The notes under the pieces were generated by a model. That model was not told where the DNA came from. It was given only the letters and a program-made list of their open reading frames with translations, and searched no databases. The translations under genes and the position numbers were made by a program. Positions 33,329 to 43,029 of a stretch of 64,000 nucleotides of DNA are shown piece after piece (positions within the stretch are counted from its first letter, which is position 1; the number at the start of each line of letters is the position of its first letter). The DNA is from Buttiauxella sp. A111 (GTDB lineage: Bacteria > Pseudomonadota > Gammaproteobacteria > Enterobacterales > Enterobacteriaceae), in assembly GCF_014189855.1 (NCBI RefSeq), contig NZ_BJFN01000001.1:1116001-1180000 (forward strand). The letters are read 5' to 3'.

Positions 33329-34255
33329 TTACTCCATTACACGCAGTCGTTTAATTTTTGTCTCTTCATTATTATCGCTCGCCGCCACCAGCGTGAAATT
33401 AAACTTCACTTCGGTATGAGGCTGATGAATATTGCGTTGTTCCGCAATATGCGCATCGGTTATTTTAACCGGATCGGCAATCAGCTCTTCTCGGGTGGCA
33501 AAGGCAAAGTCATCCCATAAATAAGCATCACCATTAAGGTTAATTTGCGTGGTGAGATGCTTATAACCCGGTGCTGAAACAAAGAAGTGGACATGTGCCG
33601 GGCGATTACCATGACGGCCTAACTCCGTCAGCAGCTTTTGAGTAGGGCCATCTGGCGGGCAGCCATAACCACAAGGCACAATACTGCGCACCGCGTAGCG
33701 GCCATCTGCATCAGTCTGGATGCGGCGGCGTAAGTTATATTGGCTTTGTGATTGGTCAAAGAACGAATACCCCCCCAGCGTGTTCGCATGCCAGATATCA
33801 ACAATCGCACCAGCGACGGGCTTGCCGTTGGAATCCGCCACCTGGCCGTGTAACCACATGATTTCAGCTTGCTCAGTGCCGTCATCCATACGCGCATAAT
33901 TCTGGCTTAATGGCGCATTCGCCACGTACAACGGGCCTTCGATAGTGCGAGGCGTACCGACTTCGTTACCCGCGGCGGCCTCTTTTTCATCGGCACGCAT
34001 GTCGAGATAATGCTCCAGGCCTAAACCCGCCGCTAATAGTGCAGCCTCTTTACGCTCGCCTAATTCATTCAGATAATTGACCGCCTGCCAGAACTCTTCA
34101 TCGGTAATATCGAATTTCTTAATGGTCTGGCAAAGATCGTCCAGCAGTTGGTGCATAATCGCTTTAAAACGTTCATTCCCTTGAGCAGATACCAGACCAC
34201 TGCTCACCGCAAGCAACTTTTCTAATTCAGATGTTTTTACCGGATTAACTGTCAT
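33329..34255 (-). CDS. catA: Catechol 1,2-dioxygenase
   Basis: 308 residues, the usual length. The N-terminal helical linker domain (about 1-95) precedes the intradiol dioxygenase domain. The iron ligands can be placed: Tyr in EGPLYVANAP, Tyr in the GYGCPPDGPT region, and two His in GNRPAHVHFFVSAPGY. It opens the catechol ring between the hydroxyls to give cis,cis-muconate. It is the last gene of the leftward IAA/catechol run, 89 bp after catB, and takes the catechol produced by the Iac enzymes. Confidence 0.94.
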   Translation of the reverse strand: MTVNPVKTSELEKLLAVSSGLVSAQGNERFKAIMHQLLDDLCQTIKKFDITDEEFWQAVNYLNELGERKEAALLAAGLGLEHYLDMRADEKEAAAGNEVGTPRTIEGPLYVANAPLSQNYARMDDGTEQAEIMWLHGQVADSNGKPVAGAIVDIWHANTLGGYSFFDQSQSQYNLRRRIQTDADGRYAVRSIVPCGYGCPPDGPTQKLLTELGRHGNRPAHVHFFVSAPGYKHLTTQINLNGDAYLWDDFAFATREELIADPVKITDAHIAEQRNIHQPHTEVKFNFTLVAASDNNEETKIKRLRVME

Positions 34256-34344
34256 TATTTATTCCTCACTGTAGGGGTCGTTTTTGTCTTTTTAGTCAAG
34301 CAACTCGAATTATTTTTGGTATAAAGTTATAGGCTTCCAGCTAT

Positions 34345-35460
34345 TTATTTTCGGGCATAAAAACACAATTTATCTTCGTCAATTTCAATTCCCAGCCCTG
34401 GCCCTTGCGGTAATGTGACTTGCCCGTGGCTGAATTCCAGCGGGTTCACCACAATGTCGTCCTTGAGCAGTAGAGGGCCGAACATTTCGGTTCCCCACTG
34501 CATGTTGACTGTCGACCAGGCGTGTAATGAGGCGACGCTACCCAGCGTTCCTTCCAGCATCGTGCCGCCATACAATCCAATTCCTGCCGCCTGCGCCACA
34601 TGCGCCAGTTTCAGCGCCTGAGCCGGCCCTCCTGCTTTCGCAATTTTCAGCGCAAAAGCACCGGTAAATCCGCCACTCGCAAGGGCATAACCGTCGTGGC
34701 AAGTTCCTACGGCTTCATCTGCGAGGATCGGTACGGAAAAACGCTGGCTCAGGGTGATTAATGATTGCCTGTCCCACATCGGCGTCGGCTGCTCGACCAG
34801 GTCGATACCGCCTTCCTGTAACTGCGTCATGCCTTTGATAGCCGTGGTCAAATCCCATGCCTGATTGACATCAACACGGATACTGACATCACTGCCCAAC
34901 GCGGATTTAATCGCTAGCGCATGGCGAATATCGACTTCAAGCGCACGCGCACCGATTTTGAGTTTGAAGGTATTGTGTCGCCCTTGCTCAAGCAGCCGTT
35001 TTCCCTCTTCTATATCTTTATCGGTATCGCCACTCGCCAGTGTCCAGAGTACCGGGAGACGGTCGTTTAGCGCGCCGCCCAGCAAAGCACTTACTGGTAA
35101 TCCCAGCACCTTCCCCTGCGCGTCAAGAAATGCCGTTTCCAGAGCCGATTTTGCAAAGGTGTTTCCCTTCACGCTGGCGTTCATGGTTTCCGCCAGTGCG
35201 GCAACACCGTTAAAGGTTTTTCCGCACAATAGAGGGGCCAGATAGCATTCAATGGCTGATTTAATCGCCTCCGGGCTTTCCGAACCGTAGCTCAAACCGC
35301 CAATAGTGGTCGCCTCCCCCCATCCGATAACGCCCTGCGCACAGGTCATGCGGATGATGGTCAGTGTCTGGCACCCCATCGTGGTCATTGACAGTTTGTG
35401 CGGGCGAATAGTGGGAATATCCACCAGCCAACAAGAGATGGATTCAATTGCGAGATTCAT
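34345..35460 (-). CDS. catB: Muconate cycloisomerase
   Basis: 371 residues, enolase superfamily of the mandelate racemase/muconate-lactonising type. Active-site stretches: FKLKIGARALEVDI (Lys-x-Lys), RVDVNQAWD, DLVEQPTP and ILADEAVG (the three metal ligands Asp, Glu, Asp), and ALKIAKAGG (second Lys). It converts cis,cis-muconate to (4S)-muconolactone. Its start overlaps the end of the carrier gene by 17 bp. No catC or pcaD follows in this window. Confidence 0.93.
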   Translation of the reverse strand: MNLAIESISCWLVDIPTIRPHKLSMTTMGCQTLTIIRMTCAQGVIGWGEATTIGGLSYGSESPEAIKSAIECYLAPLLCGKTFNGVAALAETMNASVKGNTFAKSALETAFLDAQGKVLGLPVSALLGGALNDRLPVLWTLASGDTDKDIEEGKRLLEQGRHNTFKLKIGARALEVDIRHALAIKSALGSDVSIRVDVNQAWDLTTAIKGMTQLQEGGIDLVEQPTPMWDRQSLITLSQRFSVPILADEAVGTCHDGYALASGGFTGAFALKIAKAGGPAQALKLAHVAQAAGIGLYGGTMLEGTLGSVASLHAWSTVNMQWGTEMFGPLLLKDDIVVNPLEFSHGQVTLPQGPGLGIEIDEDKLCFYARK

Positions 35461-36796
35461 TAACGGCTCCGTTGGCTATATCTGGCATCACTGCCGGGCT
35501 TAAAGAGGACTTTTGTGACGGCAAGCTCCACAGCGCAATCAACGCCAGCAGCGCGTAGCCCATCAGCAGTAATGAAACCGGCCAGTAAGCATCAAATTCA
35601 ATCAGCAACGCCACCGCCAGCATCGGGCCTAATCCACCTGAAAATATCGAGCCCACTTCATGTCCCAGCGCCAGGCCTGAATAACGGACTCGCACCGGGA
35701 AAAGATCGCTCATGATGCATGGCTGCGTGCCGATCATCGCCCCATGGCACACCGGTAATCCCAGGATCATCGCAACCATGATCCAGCCGTAATCACCGGT
35801 CGAGAGCAGCCAGAAGAACGGGAAAGCCATGACCAACAGGCCAATGACACCGATGTAGTACACGGGTTTCAGGCCAATGCGATCGGACAACGCGCCCCAG
35901 AACAGGATCGAGAAAAGCTCCACCACCATGGCGAGGGTCACCGCACTGATGATGACGCCGGTGCTGATACCAATGTGTTTGGCATACACCACCGAAAAGG
36001 TGAAAAAGATATAAGACGCGCCATTCTCGGGCAAACGCAGTGCGATGGCCTGTAGCAGCGCTTTCGGATGCTCTTTGATAATCACCAGCAGAGGCAGTTT
36101 TTCGTGTTTGTCTTGCGGTTTTGCCTGCTGGAAAACCTGGCTTTCGCGGATATTTTTACGGATATACACCCCGACCAGAAAAATCAGCAGACTCAGCAGG
36201 AACGGCACACGCCAGCCCCAACTCATAAATGAAGATTCCGGTAATTTCTGCACCAGATAAAACGCAAAGGCAGATAACACAAACCCACCGGAAACCCCCA
36301 TCTGGCTCCAGGCGGTGTAGAAGCCACGGCGTGAGGCAGGGGCATTTTCACTTAACATCAAAACGCCGCCACCCCACTCACCGCCCGATGCCACGCCCTG
36401 TAAAAAACGCAGGGTGATTAACGATATCGGTGCCCAAATCCCAATCTGCGCGTAAACCGGTAGCAGGCCAATCACAAAGGTCGTCGCGCCCATTAATGAC
36501 AGCGTCATGACCAGCGTCATCTTGCGGCTGTAACGATCGCCCAGATGCCCAAACACAATCCCGCCCAGCGGGCGAGCAAGAAAACCGACCGCAAAGCCTG
36601 AAAACGCTAACAACGTTCCCTGTAGCGGATCGCCTCCGACCGGGAAAAATAACGGGCCAAACACCAGTGCGGCGGCCGTCCCATAGAGGAAAAAGTCGTA
36701 CCATTCCAGCGCATTACCGAGCACCGATGCGATAACCAACTTACGCATTTGCTGAGCATCGTGCGGTGCCGTACTTTCTTTCGCGATATCACTCAT
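35444..36796 (-). CDS. MFS transporter of the metabolite:H+ symporter type
   Basis: 450 residues, 12 membrane helices. N-terminal VLGNALEWYDFFLYGTAAAL and the loop GHLGDRYSRKMTL with RFLQGVASGGEWGGG are marks of the MHS subfamily (shikimate, proline/betaine, alpha-ketoglutarate and aromatic acid carriers). Lying between iacG and catB it probably imports IAA or a related aromatic acid. Confidence 0.88.
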   Translation of the reverse strand: MSDIAKESTAPHDAQQMRKLVIASVLGNALEWYDFFLYGTAAALVFGPLFFPVGGDPLQGTLLAFSGFAVGFLARPLGGIVFGHLGDRYSRKMTLVMTLSLMGATTFVIGLLPVYAQIGIWAPISLITLRFLQGVASGGEWGGGVLMLSENAPASRRGFYTAWSQMGVSGGFVLSAFAFYLVQKLPESSFMSWGWRVPFLLSLLIFLVGVYIRKNIRESQVFQQAKPQDKHEKLPLLVIIKEHPKALLQAIALRLPENGASYIFFTFSVVYAKHIGISTGVIISAVTLAMVVELFSILFWGALSDRIGLKPVYYIGVIGLLVMAFPFFWLLSTGDYGWIMVAMILGLPVCHGAMIGTQPCIMSDLFPVRVRYSGLALGHEVGSIFSGGLGPMLAVALLIEFDAYWPVSLLLMGYALLALIALWSLPSQKSSLSPAVMPDIANGAVNESRN

Positions 36797-36840
36797 GAAG
36801 CGTGTCCTCCTGGATAAAAGATGCGCTAAACCGTGGGCGG

Positions 36841-37335
36841 CTACACTTCAACATCGTCGCCAATCCGGTGGTAACGACGGTTAAAATAGACCAGACCGCG
36901 AGGCTGCTCGCTCACGCGGACGGCCTGCACCTGGCAATAAAACACCGTATGGCTGCCGACTTCGTGGCAGGTATCAATAACGCAATCGAAGCTGGCAACC
37001 GATGAGCTCAGAACCGGCGCTCCGCTGGACATCACCTGCCAGTTGTCATGTAGAAAACGTTGCTCGGAACGCAAGTTGGCATTGGCGAAAACACCCGACA
37101 AATCCTGATGCTCGCTGGAAAGGACGTTGACGCATAAGGTGCCGTTTTGCTTGAAATGGTCATTGGCGAAAGAGTTGCGATTCATACAGACCAACAACGT
37201 CGGTGGCTGATCCGTCACGCTGCACACGGCGGAAGCCGTAAAGCCGAACTTTCCCGCAGGACCATCGGTGGTGATAACAGAGACCGCGCTTCCCAGTTGC
37301 GCCATCGCATTTCGAAATTCAGATTGCAGTGTCAT
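36841..37335 (-). CDS. iacG: Flavin reductase IacG
   Basis: 164 residues of the HpaC/DIM6-type flavin reductase family (FRNAMAQLGSAVSVITTDGP, GFTASAVCSVTDQPP, CMNRNSF, and the C-terminal LVYFNRRYHRI). It uses NAD(P)H to reduce free flavin, which then diffuses to the flavoprotein monooxygenase IacA. Ten bases after iacF, 44 before the carrier gene. The assignment rests on family plus gene order HABICDEFG. Confidence 0.88.
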   Translation of the reverse strand: MTLQSEFRNAMAQLGSAVSVITTDGPAGKFGFTASAVCSVTDQPPTLLVCMNRNSFANDHFKQNGTLCVNVLSSEHQDLSGVFANANLRSEQRFLHDNWQVMSSGAPVLSSSVASFDCVIDTCHEVGSHTVFYCQVQAVRVSEQPRGLVYFNRRYHRIGDDVEV

Positions 37336-37345
37336 GGGATACTCC

Positions 37346-38278
37346 TTACAAATCGATAATCAAACGGGCGCCTTTCGCGCGGGAACAGCACAACAGGATT
37401 TGATCGCCATCGGCTTTCTCTTCATCGGTCAGATAGCTGTCACGATGATCCGGCTCCCCCTCCAGTACATCGGTCAGGCAACTGCCGCAAATCCCTTGTT
37501 TACAGGAGACGCACACCTTCAGTCCTGCCAGTGCCAGCGCCTCGACGATGCTTTGATTTTCAGCGACCTGGACGGTAATTCCGCTGGCGGCTGCCACCAC
37601 TTCAAACGCGTTGCCCTGGATCTGCACGTCGGCGCTAAAACATTCCTGATGAATTTGATCCGGCGGGTAATCCAGGTTTTTCGCGAGGCTGGATACCGCT
37701 TCCATCAGGCGGGTCGGACCGCAGACGTAGACATGGGTATTCGGTGGAACGTCACTGAGCACCGAGGCGAGGTTTAACCGTTGTTCATCGCTAAAATGCA
37801 ACTGGACGCGTTCGGCGTACGGCGCATTTTCCAGTTGCGTGACAAACGCCGCTCCCGAGCGTGAACGGCAAGCGTAATGCAGGGAAAATGAGCGCCCGGC
37901 TGCGTGCAGTTCTGCGGCCATCGCCAGCATCGGCGTAATGCCAATCCCACCGCCAATCAACAAGCTGTGGTTGCCGCGAGTGTCCAGAGCAAATAAGTTG
38001 CGCGGCGCACTGACTTGCACTTCGTCACCTTCGCGTAACGCATGCGCCGCCAGCGAGCCGCCCTGAGAACGGCTGTCTTTCAGAATGCCCAACTGGTAGT
38101 GATGCCTGTCCTGCGGGTCGCCACACAGCGAATACGGGCGCACCAGTTCTGCCGACAGATGAAGGTCAACATGCGCGCCCGCGCTAAACGCAGGAAGCTC
38201 AATGCCGTCAGCATGGGCAAGCGTCAGTAGCGTCACGTCGCCCTGCAACTCGCGGCGGATAATGTGTAAAGTCAGCAT
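37346..38278 (-). CDS. iacF: Phthalate-dioxygenase-reductase-type oxidoreductase IacF
   Basis: 310 residues, PDR/VanB family. The N-terminal flavin-binding domain (RPYSLCGDPQDRHHYQLGIL), then the pyridine-nucleotide domain (LIGGGIGITPMLAMA), then a C-terminal [2Fe-2S] ferredoxin with Cys in CVSCKQGICGSC and a fourth in ILLCCSRA. It should pass electrons from NAD(P)H to the Rieske oxygenase IacCD. Confidence 0.9.
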   Translation of the reverse strand: MLTLHIIRRELQGDVTLLTLAHADGIELPAFSAGAHVDLHLSAELVRPYSLCGDPQDRHHYQLGILKDSRSQGGSLAAHALREGDEVQVSAPRNLFALDTRGNHSLLIGGGIGITPMLAMAAELHAAGRSFSLHYACRSRSGAAFVTQLENAPYAERVQLHFSDEQRLNLASVLSDVPPNTHVYVCGPTRLMEAVSSLAKNLDYPPDQIHQECFSADVQIQGNAFEVVAAASGITVQVAENQSIVEALALAGLKVCVSCKQGICGSCLTDVLEGEPDHRDSYLTDEEKADGDQILLCCSRAKGARLIIDL

Positions 38279-38287
38279 GTTGCCCCC

Positions 38288-39028
38288 TTAACGCATAAAC
38301 AGACCACCGTTGATGTCCCAGGTTGCCCCGGTGACAAACGATGCCTGCTCTGATGCCAACAATGCTACGGCCTGGGCGACAAACTCAGCCTCGCCTAGCT
38401 TGCCAACGGGGATCATCTTCAATAACCCCGCCATTTTTTCTTCCGGTACCAGCGCGTGAACCGAAGGCAGATCCATCGGGCCTGGGGCAATCGCGTTGAC
38501 GGTAACGCCGGATTGACTCAACTCACGGGCAAAGATTTTTGTCAGGGTCAAAATGCCGCCTTTCGATGCCGCGTAGTGCGCACCTGAAGCCGTCCCGCCA
38601 TTCTGCCCGGCTAACGAGGCGAGGTTGATGATGCGACCGTAGCCCCGTTTGGCGAAATAGCGCCCCAGCGTCTGGCAACCGACAAACGTGCCGCGCAAAT
38701 TGGTGGAAATCACCCGATCAAACTCCTCGACGGTGATGTCCATAACCGGTGTGGCCAGCGTCAACGCGGCGTTATTGACCAACACTTCCAGGCTGCCAAA
38801 GCGCTCAATCGTTGCTGCCAGCGCGTGTTCAAAATCCTGCGGCTGGCGAATATCGAGCCCCACCGCCAGCACATTGCCCTGGCCGTTATCCAGTCGTTCT
38901 GCCGCTTGCTGCGCACGTTCGTGGCTCACATCCGACAGCACTACCTGGAAACCTTGCTCCAGCAGGCTGGCGGCGATGACATTTCCCAGTCCTGCCGCAG
39001 CCCCTGTGACTAATACGGTTTGTGTCAT
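38288..39028 (-). CDS. iacE: Short-chain dehydrogenase IacE
   Basis: 246 residues from the ATG at 39028, behind GAGGAG. Rossmann motif VTGAAAGLGNVIA at the N-terminus, NNAAL, Ser/Tyr/Lys active site with YAASKGG, and the C-terminal GATWDINGGLF. In the iac pathway IacE acts with IacA on early oxindole intermediates of IAA. Ten bases after iacD. Confidence 0.9.
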   Translation of the reverse strand: MTQTVLVTGAAAGLGNVIAASLLEQGFQVVLSDVSHERAQQAAERLDNGQGNVLAVGLDIRQPQDFEHALAATIERFGSLEVLVNNAALTLATPVMDITVEEFDRVISTNLRGTFVGCQTLGRYFAKRGYGRIINLASLAGQNGGTASGAHYAASKGGILTLTKIFARELSQSGVTVNAIAPGPMDLPSVHALVPEEKMAGLLKMIPVGKLGEAEFVAQAVALLASEQASFVTGATWDINGGLFMR

Positions 39029-39038
39029 AACTGGCTCC

Positions 39039-39521
39039 TCAGAGGATGTAACCGATGCTGTGCAGGACATCATCGCTGTTGATCAGGCGGATCACTTTTT
39101 GTTTGATAAGCCAGGAGTCACCCTGCCGTTGCAGGTGCCAGGTGATGTCTGCGGCATAGTGGCGGCTGTGGCCTTTGCGGTGTTCCCACAGTGATTGCGC
39201 CCCGCGCACCACAATCAAAGAATCCTGAGATTCCAGCAGACGAAAACGCGAGAGCGTACGCAGCGTTCTGGCGCGTGGCGTGGTCGAAATCGACTCGCCG
39301 CTATACAGGCGTTTCACGCGACGGGCACGCATTTCATGATCGTCACAGGCGTAATTCAGGGTGTTTTTAAAATCTGTCTCCTGAGGGTCAATCGGCACCA
39401 CATACAGTCCATCGCGCTGCCATAATTCCAGCCAGGCATTAAATTCACCCTGGTCGAGCAAATCCCCTTCGAGGTTAATCAGAGAGATAGCTTTAAACAG
39501 TACAGATTCTGGCGTTGTCAT
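39039..39521 (-). CDS. iacD: Ring-hydroxylating dioxygenase beta subunit IacD
   Basis: 160 residues of the small-subunit family (NTF2 fold): ISLINLEGDLLDQGEFNAWL, RRVKRLYSGESISTTPRART, then YAADITWHLQRQGDSWLIKQ. It supports assembly of the alpha subunit IacC, whose stop directly abuts this gene's start. Confidence 0.9.
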   Translation of the reverse strand: MTTPESVLFKAISLINLEGDLLDQGEFNAWLELWQRDGLYVVPIDPQETDFKNTLNYACDDHEMRARRVKRLYSGESISTTPRARTLRTLSRFRLLESQDSLIVVRGAQSLWEHRKGHSRHYAADITWHLQRQGDSWLIKQKVIRLINSDDVLHSIGYIL

Positions 39522-40832
39522 TTATTCCGCCTCCGTCATCAGTTTTTTCCACATCTGGTAAGCCGCACGCATGCCGGTTTCGGCACTGACATCGCTGCGT
39601 AAACCATCATCGGTGCGGTGTTCCCCCGCCAGTCCGCGATTGAGCATAATCCACAGTTCATTGCCCGATGTTGCACCCCGCTGCACACGCTCCCAGGCTT
39701 CGGAGTCGTCCGGCGTGCCAAAGCCCATCGGCCCCTGGAAGTGTTCATGCAGACGCAATCTTGCCTGGTTGGCAATTTCCGGGCCGCCGTCCATCATGAT
39801 GACGGCGTGATGAATTTCGGTTTCATCAACAGAAATCGGCTGAAGGACACGGAAGAAGGCCATCGAACAGGCGATGTTCGGGAAGATATTGAGGTTGAAA
39901 CCGGAGCCTCCGACTGCACGCACAATGCGGCGAACCTGCTGTTCGTCGTGATCCTGACGCAGGGCTTCGGCTAACTCGGTAAAACGCTCGGGGATCGGTG
40001 CATCAAGATTGGCATCAAGATCCACAAGCTCTGGGATCATCACCATCACGCTGTGACCATTACCCAAATCTTCGACATAGCCGCTGCCATCGACGAAATT
40101 GAGCATCTCTTCAGTCTGCTTATCGACAGAGCTCAGGAACGAGCGATGCACCACCGGGAAGTGATAGCCATCTGTGGTGTTTTCCAGCTGGATTTTCCAG
40201 TTGCCAGGGAAGCGGAAACGGTGTGCAGGCCCGGTTTTAATCGGGAATCCCGCGCCCTGTTTCATAAACAAATCCATCCATTTTTTAGCTGGGCCAAGGA
40301 AATCTTCCAGTGGTTCAATCTGGTCATTGAAGGTGGCAAAAATCATTCCGGCATACTGTTCTGTACGCAGCGACACCAGCCCTAACTCACCCTTTTCCAG
40401 TTGGTCGGCATAGCTTTCTGGATGCGGCACGCCGCGTAAGCTGCCGTCCAGCGCATATCCCCAACCGTGGTACGGGCAAACGAAGCTGTTGGTTTTACCG
40501 CTGCGATGTTCGCAAACGGTGGCGGCGCGATGACGGCAACGGTTGAGTAATGTATGAACCGTACCTTTACGATCGCGCACCACAATGACCGGCTGGGTGC
40601 CTATTTCTGTGGTTTTAAAGCTCCCGGTTTCAGGAATTTCGCTGGCGTGCGCCACCCAAACCCAGGTTTTAGTGAAAATACGATCCAGTTCGAGCTGGAA
40701 TAGCGCGTCGGAGTTATACAACGAGGTGTGCACCCGATCGTGCTGAACCAGGGCTGCAACTTCAGCGCGGTCAGGCACCGTCGGCGCATCGGTATTAATG
40801 TTTTTTATCTTAATGATGTTGTCACATTGCAT
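39522..40832 (-). CDS. iacC: Ring-hydroxylating dioxygenase alpha subunit IacC
   Basis: 436 residues from the ATG at 40832 with AGGAG eight bases away; a longer frame from 40898 is less likely. The Rieske cluster ligands lie in NRCRHRAATVCE (Cys-x-His) and VCPYHGWGYAL (Cys-x2-His). The mononuclear iron site has NTTDGYHFPVVH. With IacD, and electrons from IacF, it would perform a ring dioxygenation in the conversion of IAA to catechol. Confidence 0.92.
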   Translation of the reverse strand: MQCDNIIKIKNINTDAPTVPDRAEVAALVQHDRVHTSLYNSDALFQLELDRIFTKTWVWVAHASEIPETGSFKTTEIGTQPVIVVRDRKGTVHTLLNRCRHRAATVCEHRSGKTNSFVCPYHGWGYALDGSLRGVPHPESYADQLEKGELGLVSLRTEQYAGMIFATFNDQIEPLEDFLGPAKKWMDLFMKQGAGFPIKTGPAHRFRFPGNWKIQLENTTDGYHFPVVHRSFLSSVDKQTEEMLNFVDGSGYVEDLGNGHSVMVMIPELVDLDANLDAPIPERFTELAEALRQDHDEQQVRRIVRAVGGSGFNLNIFPNIACSMAFFRVLQPISVDETEIHHAVIMMDGGPEIANQARLRLHEHFQGPMGFGTPDDSEAWERVQRGATSGNELWIMLNRGLAGEHRTDDGLRSDVSAETGMRAAYQMWKKLMTEAE

Positions 40833-40860
40833 GTCCAATCTCCTGCACGTTATCGGCTGT

Positions 40861-41376
40861 CTATTTTTTATCCGGCACCGGGAGCTCATCCGCTGCATGC
40901 CAATGGTTTACTGGCCGGCTGAACAGGTTGCGGGTGGTAAAATGGTGGATACGCATACCGCTTGCTTCGCGGCGAAATTCCACGTTAATTTCCGCGGCGT
41001 TGAGATGCGCCCCTCCGGCAGTAAACTCGGAGGTTTGCAGCATCAGCCAACGGCCAAAGAGTGGGCCATCGACCTGCTGGCTAAGGGCTTCAGAGCAAAG
41101 AAAATGGGCGTTCATGGCAAAATGCGCAGGGGTTCGCACATAGCCTGCCATCATGGCCACAATCGCCTCACGTCCCAGATGTCTCCCCAGTCGCGCGGCA
41201 TAAGGTTCGCCCACGCCCTCCCAGCACGCATCCGCGGTAAACAGGTCGCCTATGGCCTGAACCGTCTCGGCACTATCGAGCCTGTCGCACAGCCACATGT
41301 AGTTGCTGATGCAAACGCGTGCTGCCTGCTGGTCTTCGAGTTGCTGCAAACGCAGCGCGTCCTGTGAGTTCATCAT
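40861..41376 (-). CDS. iacI: IacI, SnoaL/NTF2-like protein of the IAA pathway
   Basis: 171 residues from the ATG ATG at 41376; an in-frame start at 41385 is an alternative. NTF2-like fold: DALRLQQLEDQQAARVCISN, then WLCDRLDSAETVQAIGDLFT. The precise step is not established to my knowledge, but the gene is a constant member of iac clusters between iacB and iacC, as here. Confidence 0.82.
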   Translation of the reverse strand: MMNSQDALRLQQLEDQQAARVCISNYMWLCDRLDSAETVQAIGDLFTADACWEGVGEPYAARLGRHLGREAIVAMMAGYVRTPAHFAMNAHFLCSEALSQQVDGPLFGRWLMLQTSEFTAGGAHLNAAEINVEFRREASGMRIHHFTTRNLFSRPVNHWHAADELPVPDKK

Positions 41377-41411
41377 TGGCTCCATTCCCCTGAAAAAAAG
41401 CTCTGAAAAAA

Positions 41412-41771
41412 TTAGCCCTGAATAATCAGTTCGCGCCCAACACGCGCTTCGATTTTGCAGTACTTCCACAATTTGCTGCCGCTATCACCCACCGGTGTGG
41501 TGCGGAACAAGTTGCAAACGGCCGCGACGTTTTCCAGAGCGTCTGCATCGGCCAGGATGTAAGTAGTCCATGGCGCGGTGGTCGACGAGCCGACCATCAG
41601 TTGGTCGTCATCCATATTGCCGATAACCCGAATCCCAGGCGTTTCTTCAACCCCTTTCATCATCACGCCAAAAGCGCCCCACACTTGCTTGGCTTCAACT
41701 GGGCTTGCATCGAAAAAGTTCTGATTAATACCGATGCAAAACAGCACACGTAATTTGTTTGTCTGGCTCAT
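41412..41771 (-). CDS. iacB: IacB, small protein of the IAA pathway
   Basis: 119 residues, no signal peptide. Sequence MSQTNKLRVLFCIGINQNFF and TTAPWTTYILADADALENVA; it may have a ferredoxin-like alpha/beta fold. IacB is a conserved iac cluster member without clear function. It lies between iacA and iacI, as the order HABICDEFG requires. Confidence 0.82.
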   Translation of the reverse strand: MSQTNKLRVLFCIGINQNFFDASPVEAKQVWGAFGVMMKGVEETPGIRVIGNMDDDQLMVGSSTTAPWTTYILADADALENVAAVCNLFRTTPVGDSGSKLWKYCKIEARVGRELIIQG

Positions 41772-41793
41772 CTGTTGCTCCTTTTAAGAAAAA

Positions 41794-42921
41794 TCACAGG
41801 TAACCCGGTAACGGTTTGCCACCAAAAAAGACCGTACCGGCGTTGAGATAAGAGAGGTCGCCCATAAAGGCGTGTTGGGTAATCACCATGGTGTCGCGGA
41901 CATAACGCTGTAATGGGCTGGTCATCGTGACGCCTCCCATGCCATTGAGCGCCAGCGCCTGGCGCGCCACTTCTGCCGCCACGCGAGTCACGTGCGTGGA
42001 AGAGAGCCGTAAGGCGTTAATTTGTTCCTGATTTGCCGCATCGCCCGCCAACAAGCTCTGCCAGACCTCGTCAATCGCCTCGTAGAACCAGGCGCGAGCA
42101 GAGCGCAGATCGGCTTCACAGCGGGCAATTTGCATCTGCGCCTGTGGCCTTTCGGCGAGCTTAGGTGCCCCTGTAACCGACTGCTGGCGATGCGCGATTT
42201 GATAGATTTCATTGAGCGCCGCCCGTGCCACACCCAGCGCAACCACTGACAACACTTGAGTCGCGAGGGAAAGCACCGGATAGCGATACAGCGCGCCTTC
42301 CAGATTCAGCGCACCACCGCGAATAAAGGTCCACTCCTGCGGAACATACGCATCGTTGACCAGCAGATCGTGACTGCCGGTTCCGGCCAGCCCAACGGTG
42401 TTCCACACGGGATCGATCTGCACGTATTCCCGTGGCAGCACCGCCATCCGCGGCAGAGATTTTTCCTCATCAGGCTGAATACCCACGCCAAAGACCGATG
42501 CCCCCATGCTGCCGCTGGCAAAACTCCAGCGCCCGCTGACGCGATAGCCTCCATCGGCCAGCATCGCTTTGTGCGTCGGGTAAATACCGCCGGCAAACAC
42601 CACATCAGGCCCGTTGCGGTACAGCTCTTTCAATGTGTCCGGAGGCAACGCGCCGAGGTAGAACGGGCTCATGCCAAAACTTGCCACCCACCCCGCCGAG
42701 CCGTCTGCCGTGGCAATCTGCTCAATGAGTTCGCAAAACTGCGCCGGAGAACATTCATCCCCGCCGTAAATTTTCGGGACCAGCGCGCGATACACGCCGA
42801 CCTGTTTAAAGCGGGCAATAATGTCTTCAGAAATATGGCGTTGATGCTCAAAATCGGCGCTACGAGTGGTGACTTCGCTCAGTAGCGGAACAAGCTCTTC
42901 ACGAACGTTGATGACAGACAT
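41794..42921 (-). CDS. iacA: IacA, flavin-dependent IAA monooxygenase (acyl-CoA dehydrogenase fold)
   Basis: 375 residues with the acyl-CoA dehydrogenase fold of group D monooxygenases (EQIATADGSAGWVASFGM, VSGRWSFASGSMGASVFGVG, VNDAYVPQEWTF, LNGMGGVTMTSPLQRYVRDT). IacA is the first enzyme of IAA breakdown, using reduced flavin from IacG and O2 to oxidise the indole ring. Together with the surrounding gene order this is the strongest marker of the pathway. Confidence 0.92.
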   Translation of the reverse strand: MSVINVREELVPLLSEVTTRSADFEHQRHISEDIIARFKQVGVYRALVPKIYGGDECSPAQFCELIEQIATADGSAGWVASFGMSPFYLGALPPDTLKELYRNGPDVVFAGGIYPTHKAMLADGGYRVSGRWSFASGSMGASVFGVGIQPDEEKSLPRMAVLPREYVQIDPVWNTVGLAGTGSHDLLVNDAYVPQEWTFIRGGALNLEGALYRYPVLSLATQVLSVVALGVARAALNEIYQIAHRQQSVTGAPKLAERPQAQMQIARCEADLRSARAWFYEAIDEVWQSLLAGDAANQEQINALRLSSTHVTRVAAEVARQALALNGMGGVTMTSPLQRYVRDTMVITQHAFMGDLSYLNAGTVFFGGKPLPGYL

Positions 42922-43029
42922 GGCTCACTCCCGAATAATGTTTTCACTGGCAAAAGGGTGCACGAAGCCGCAATGAGCCACGCTCATTGAGTCGTTAGTT
43001 AAAGGTAAAAACGAACGAAAAGGCTGTGT

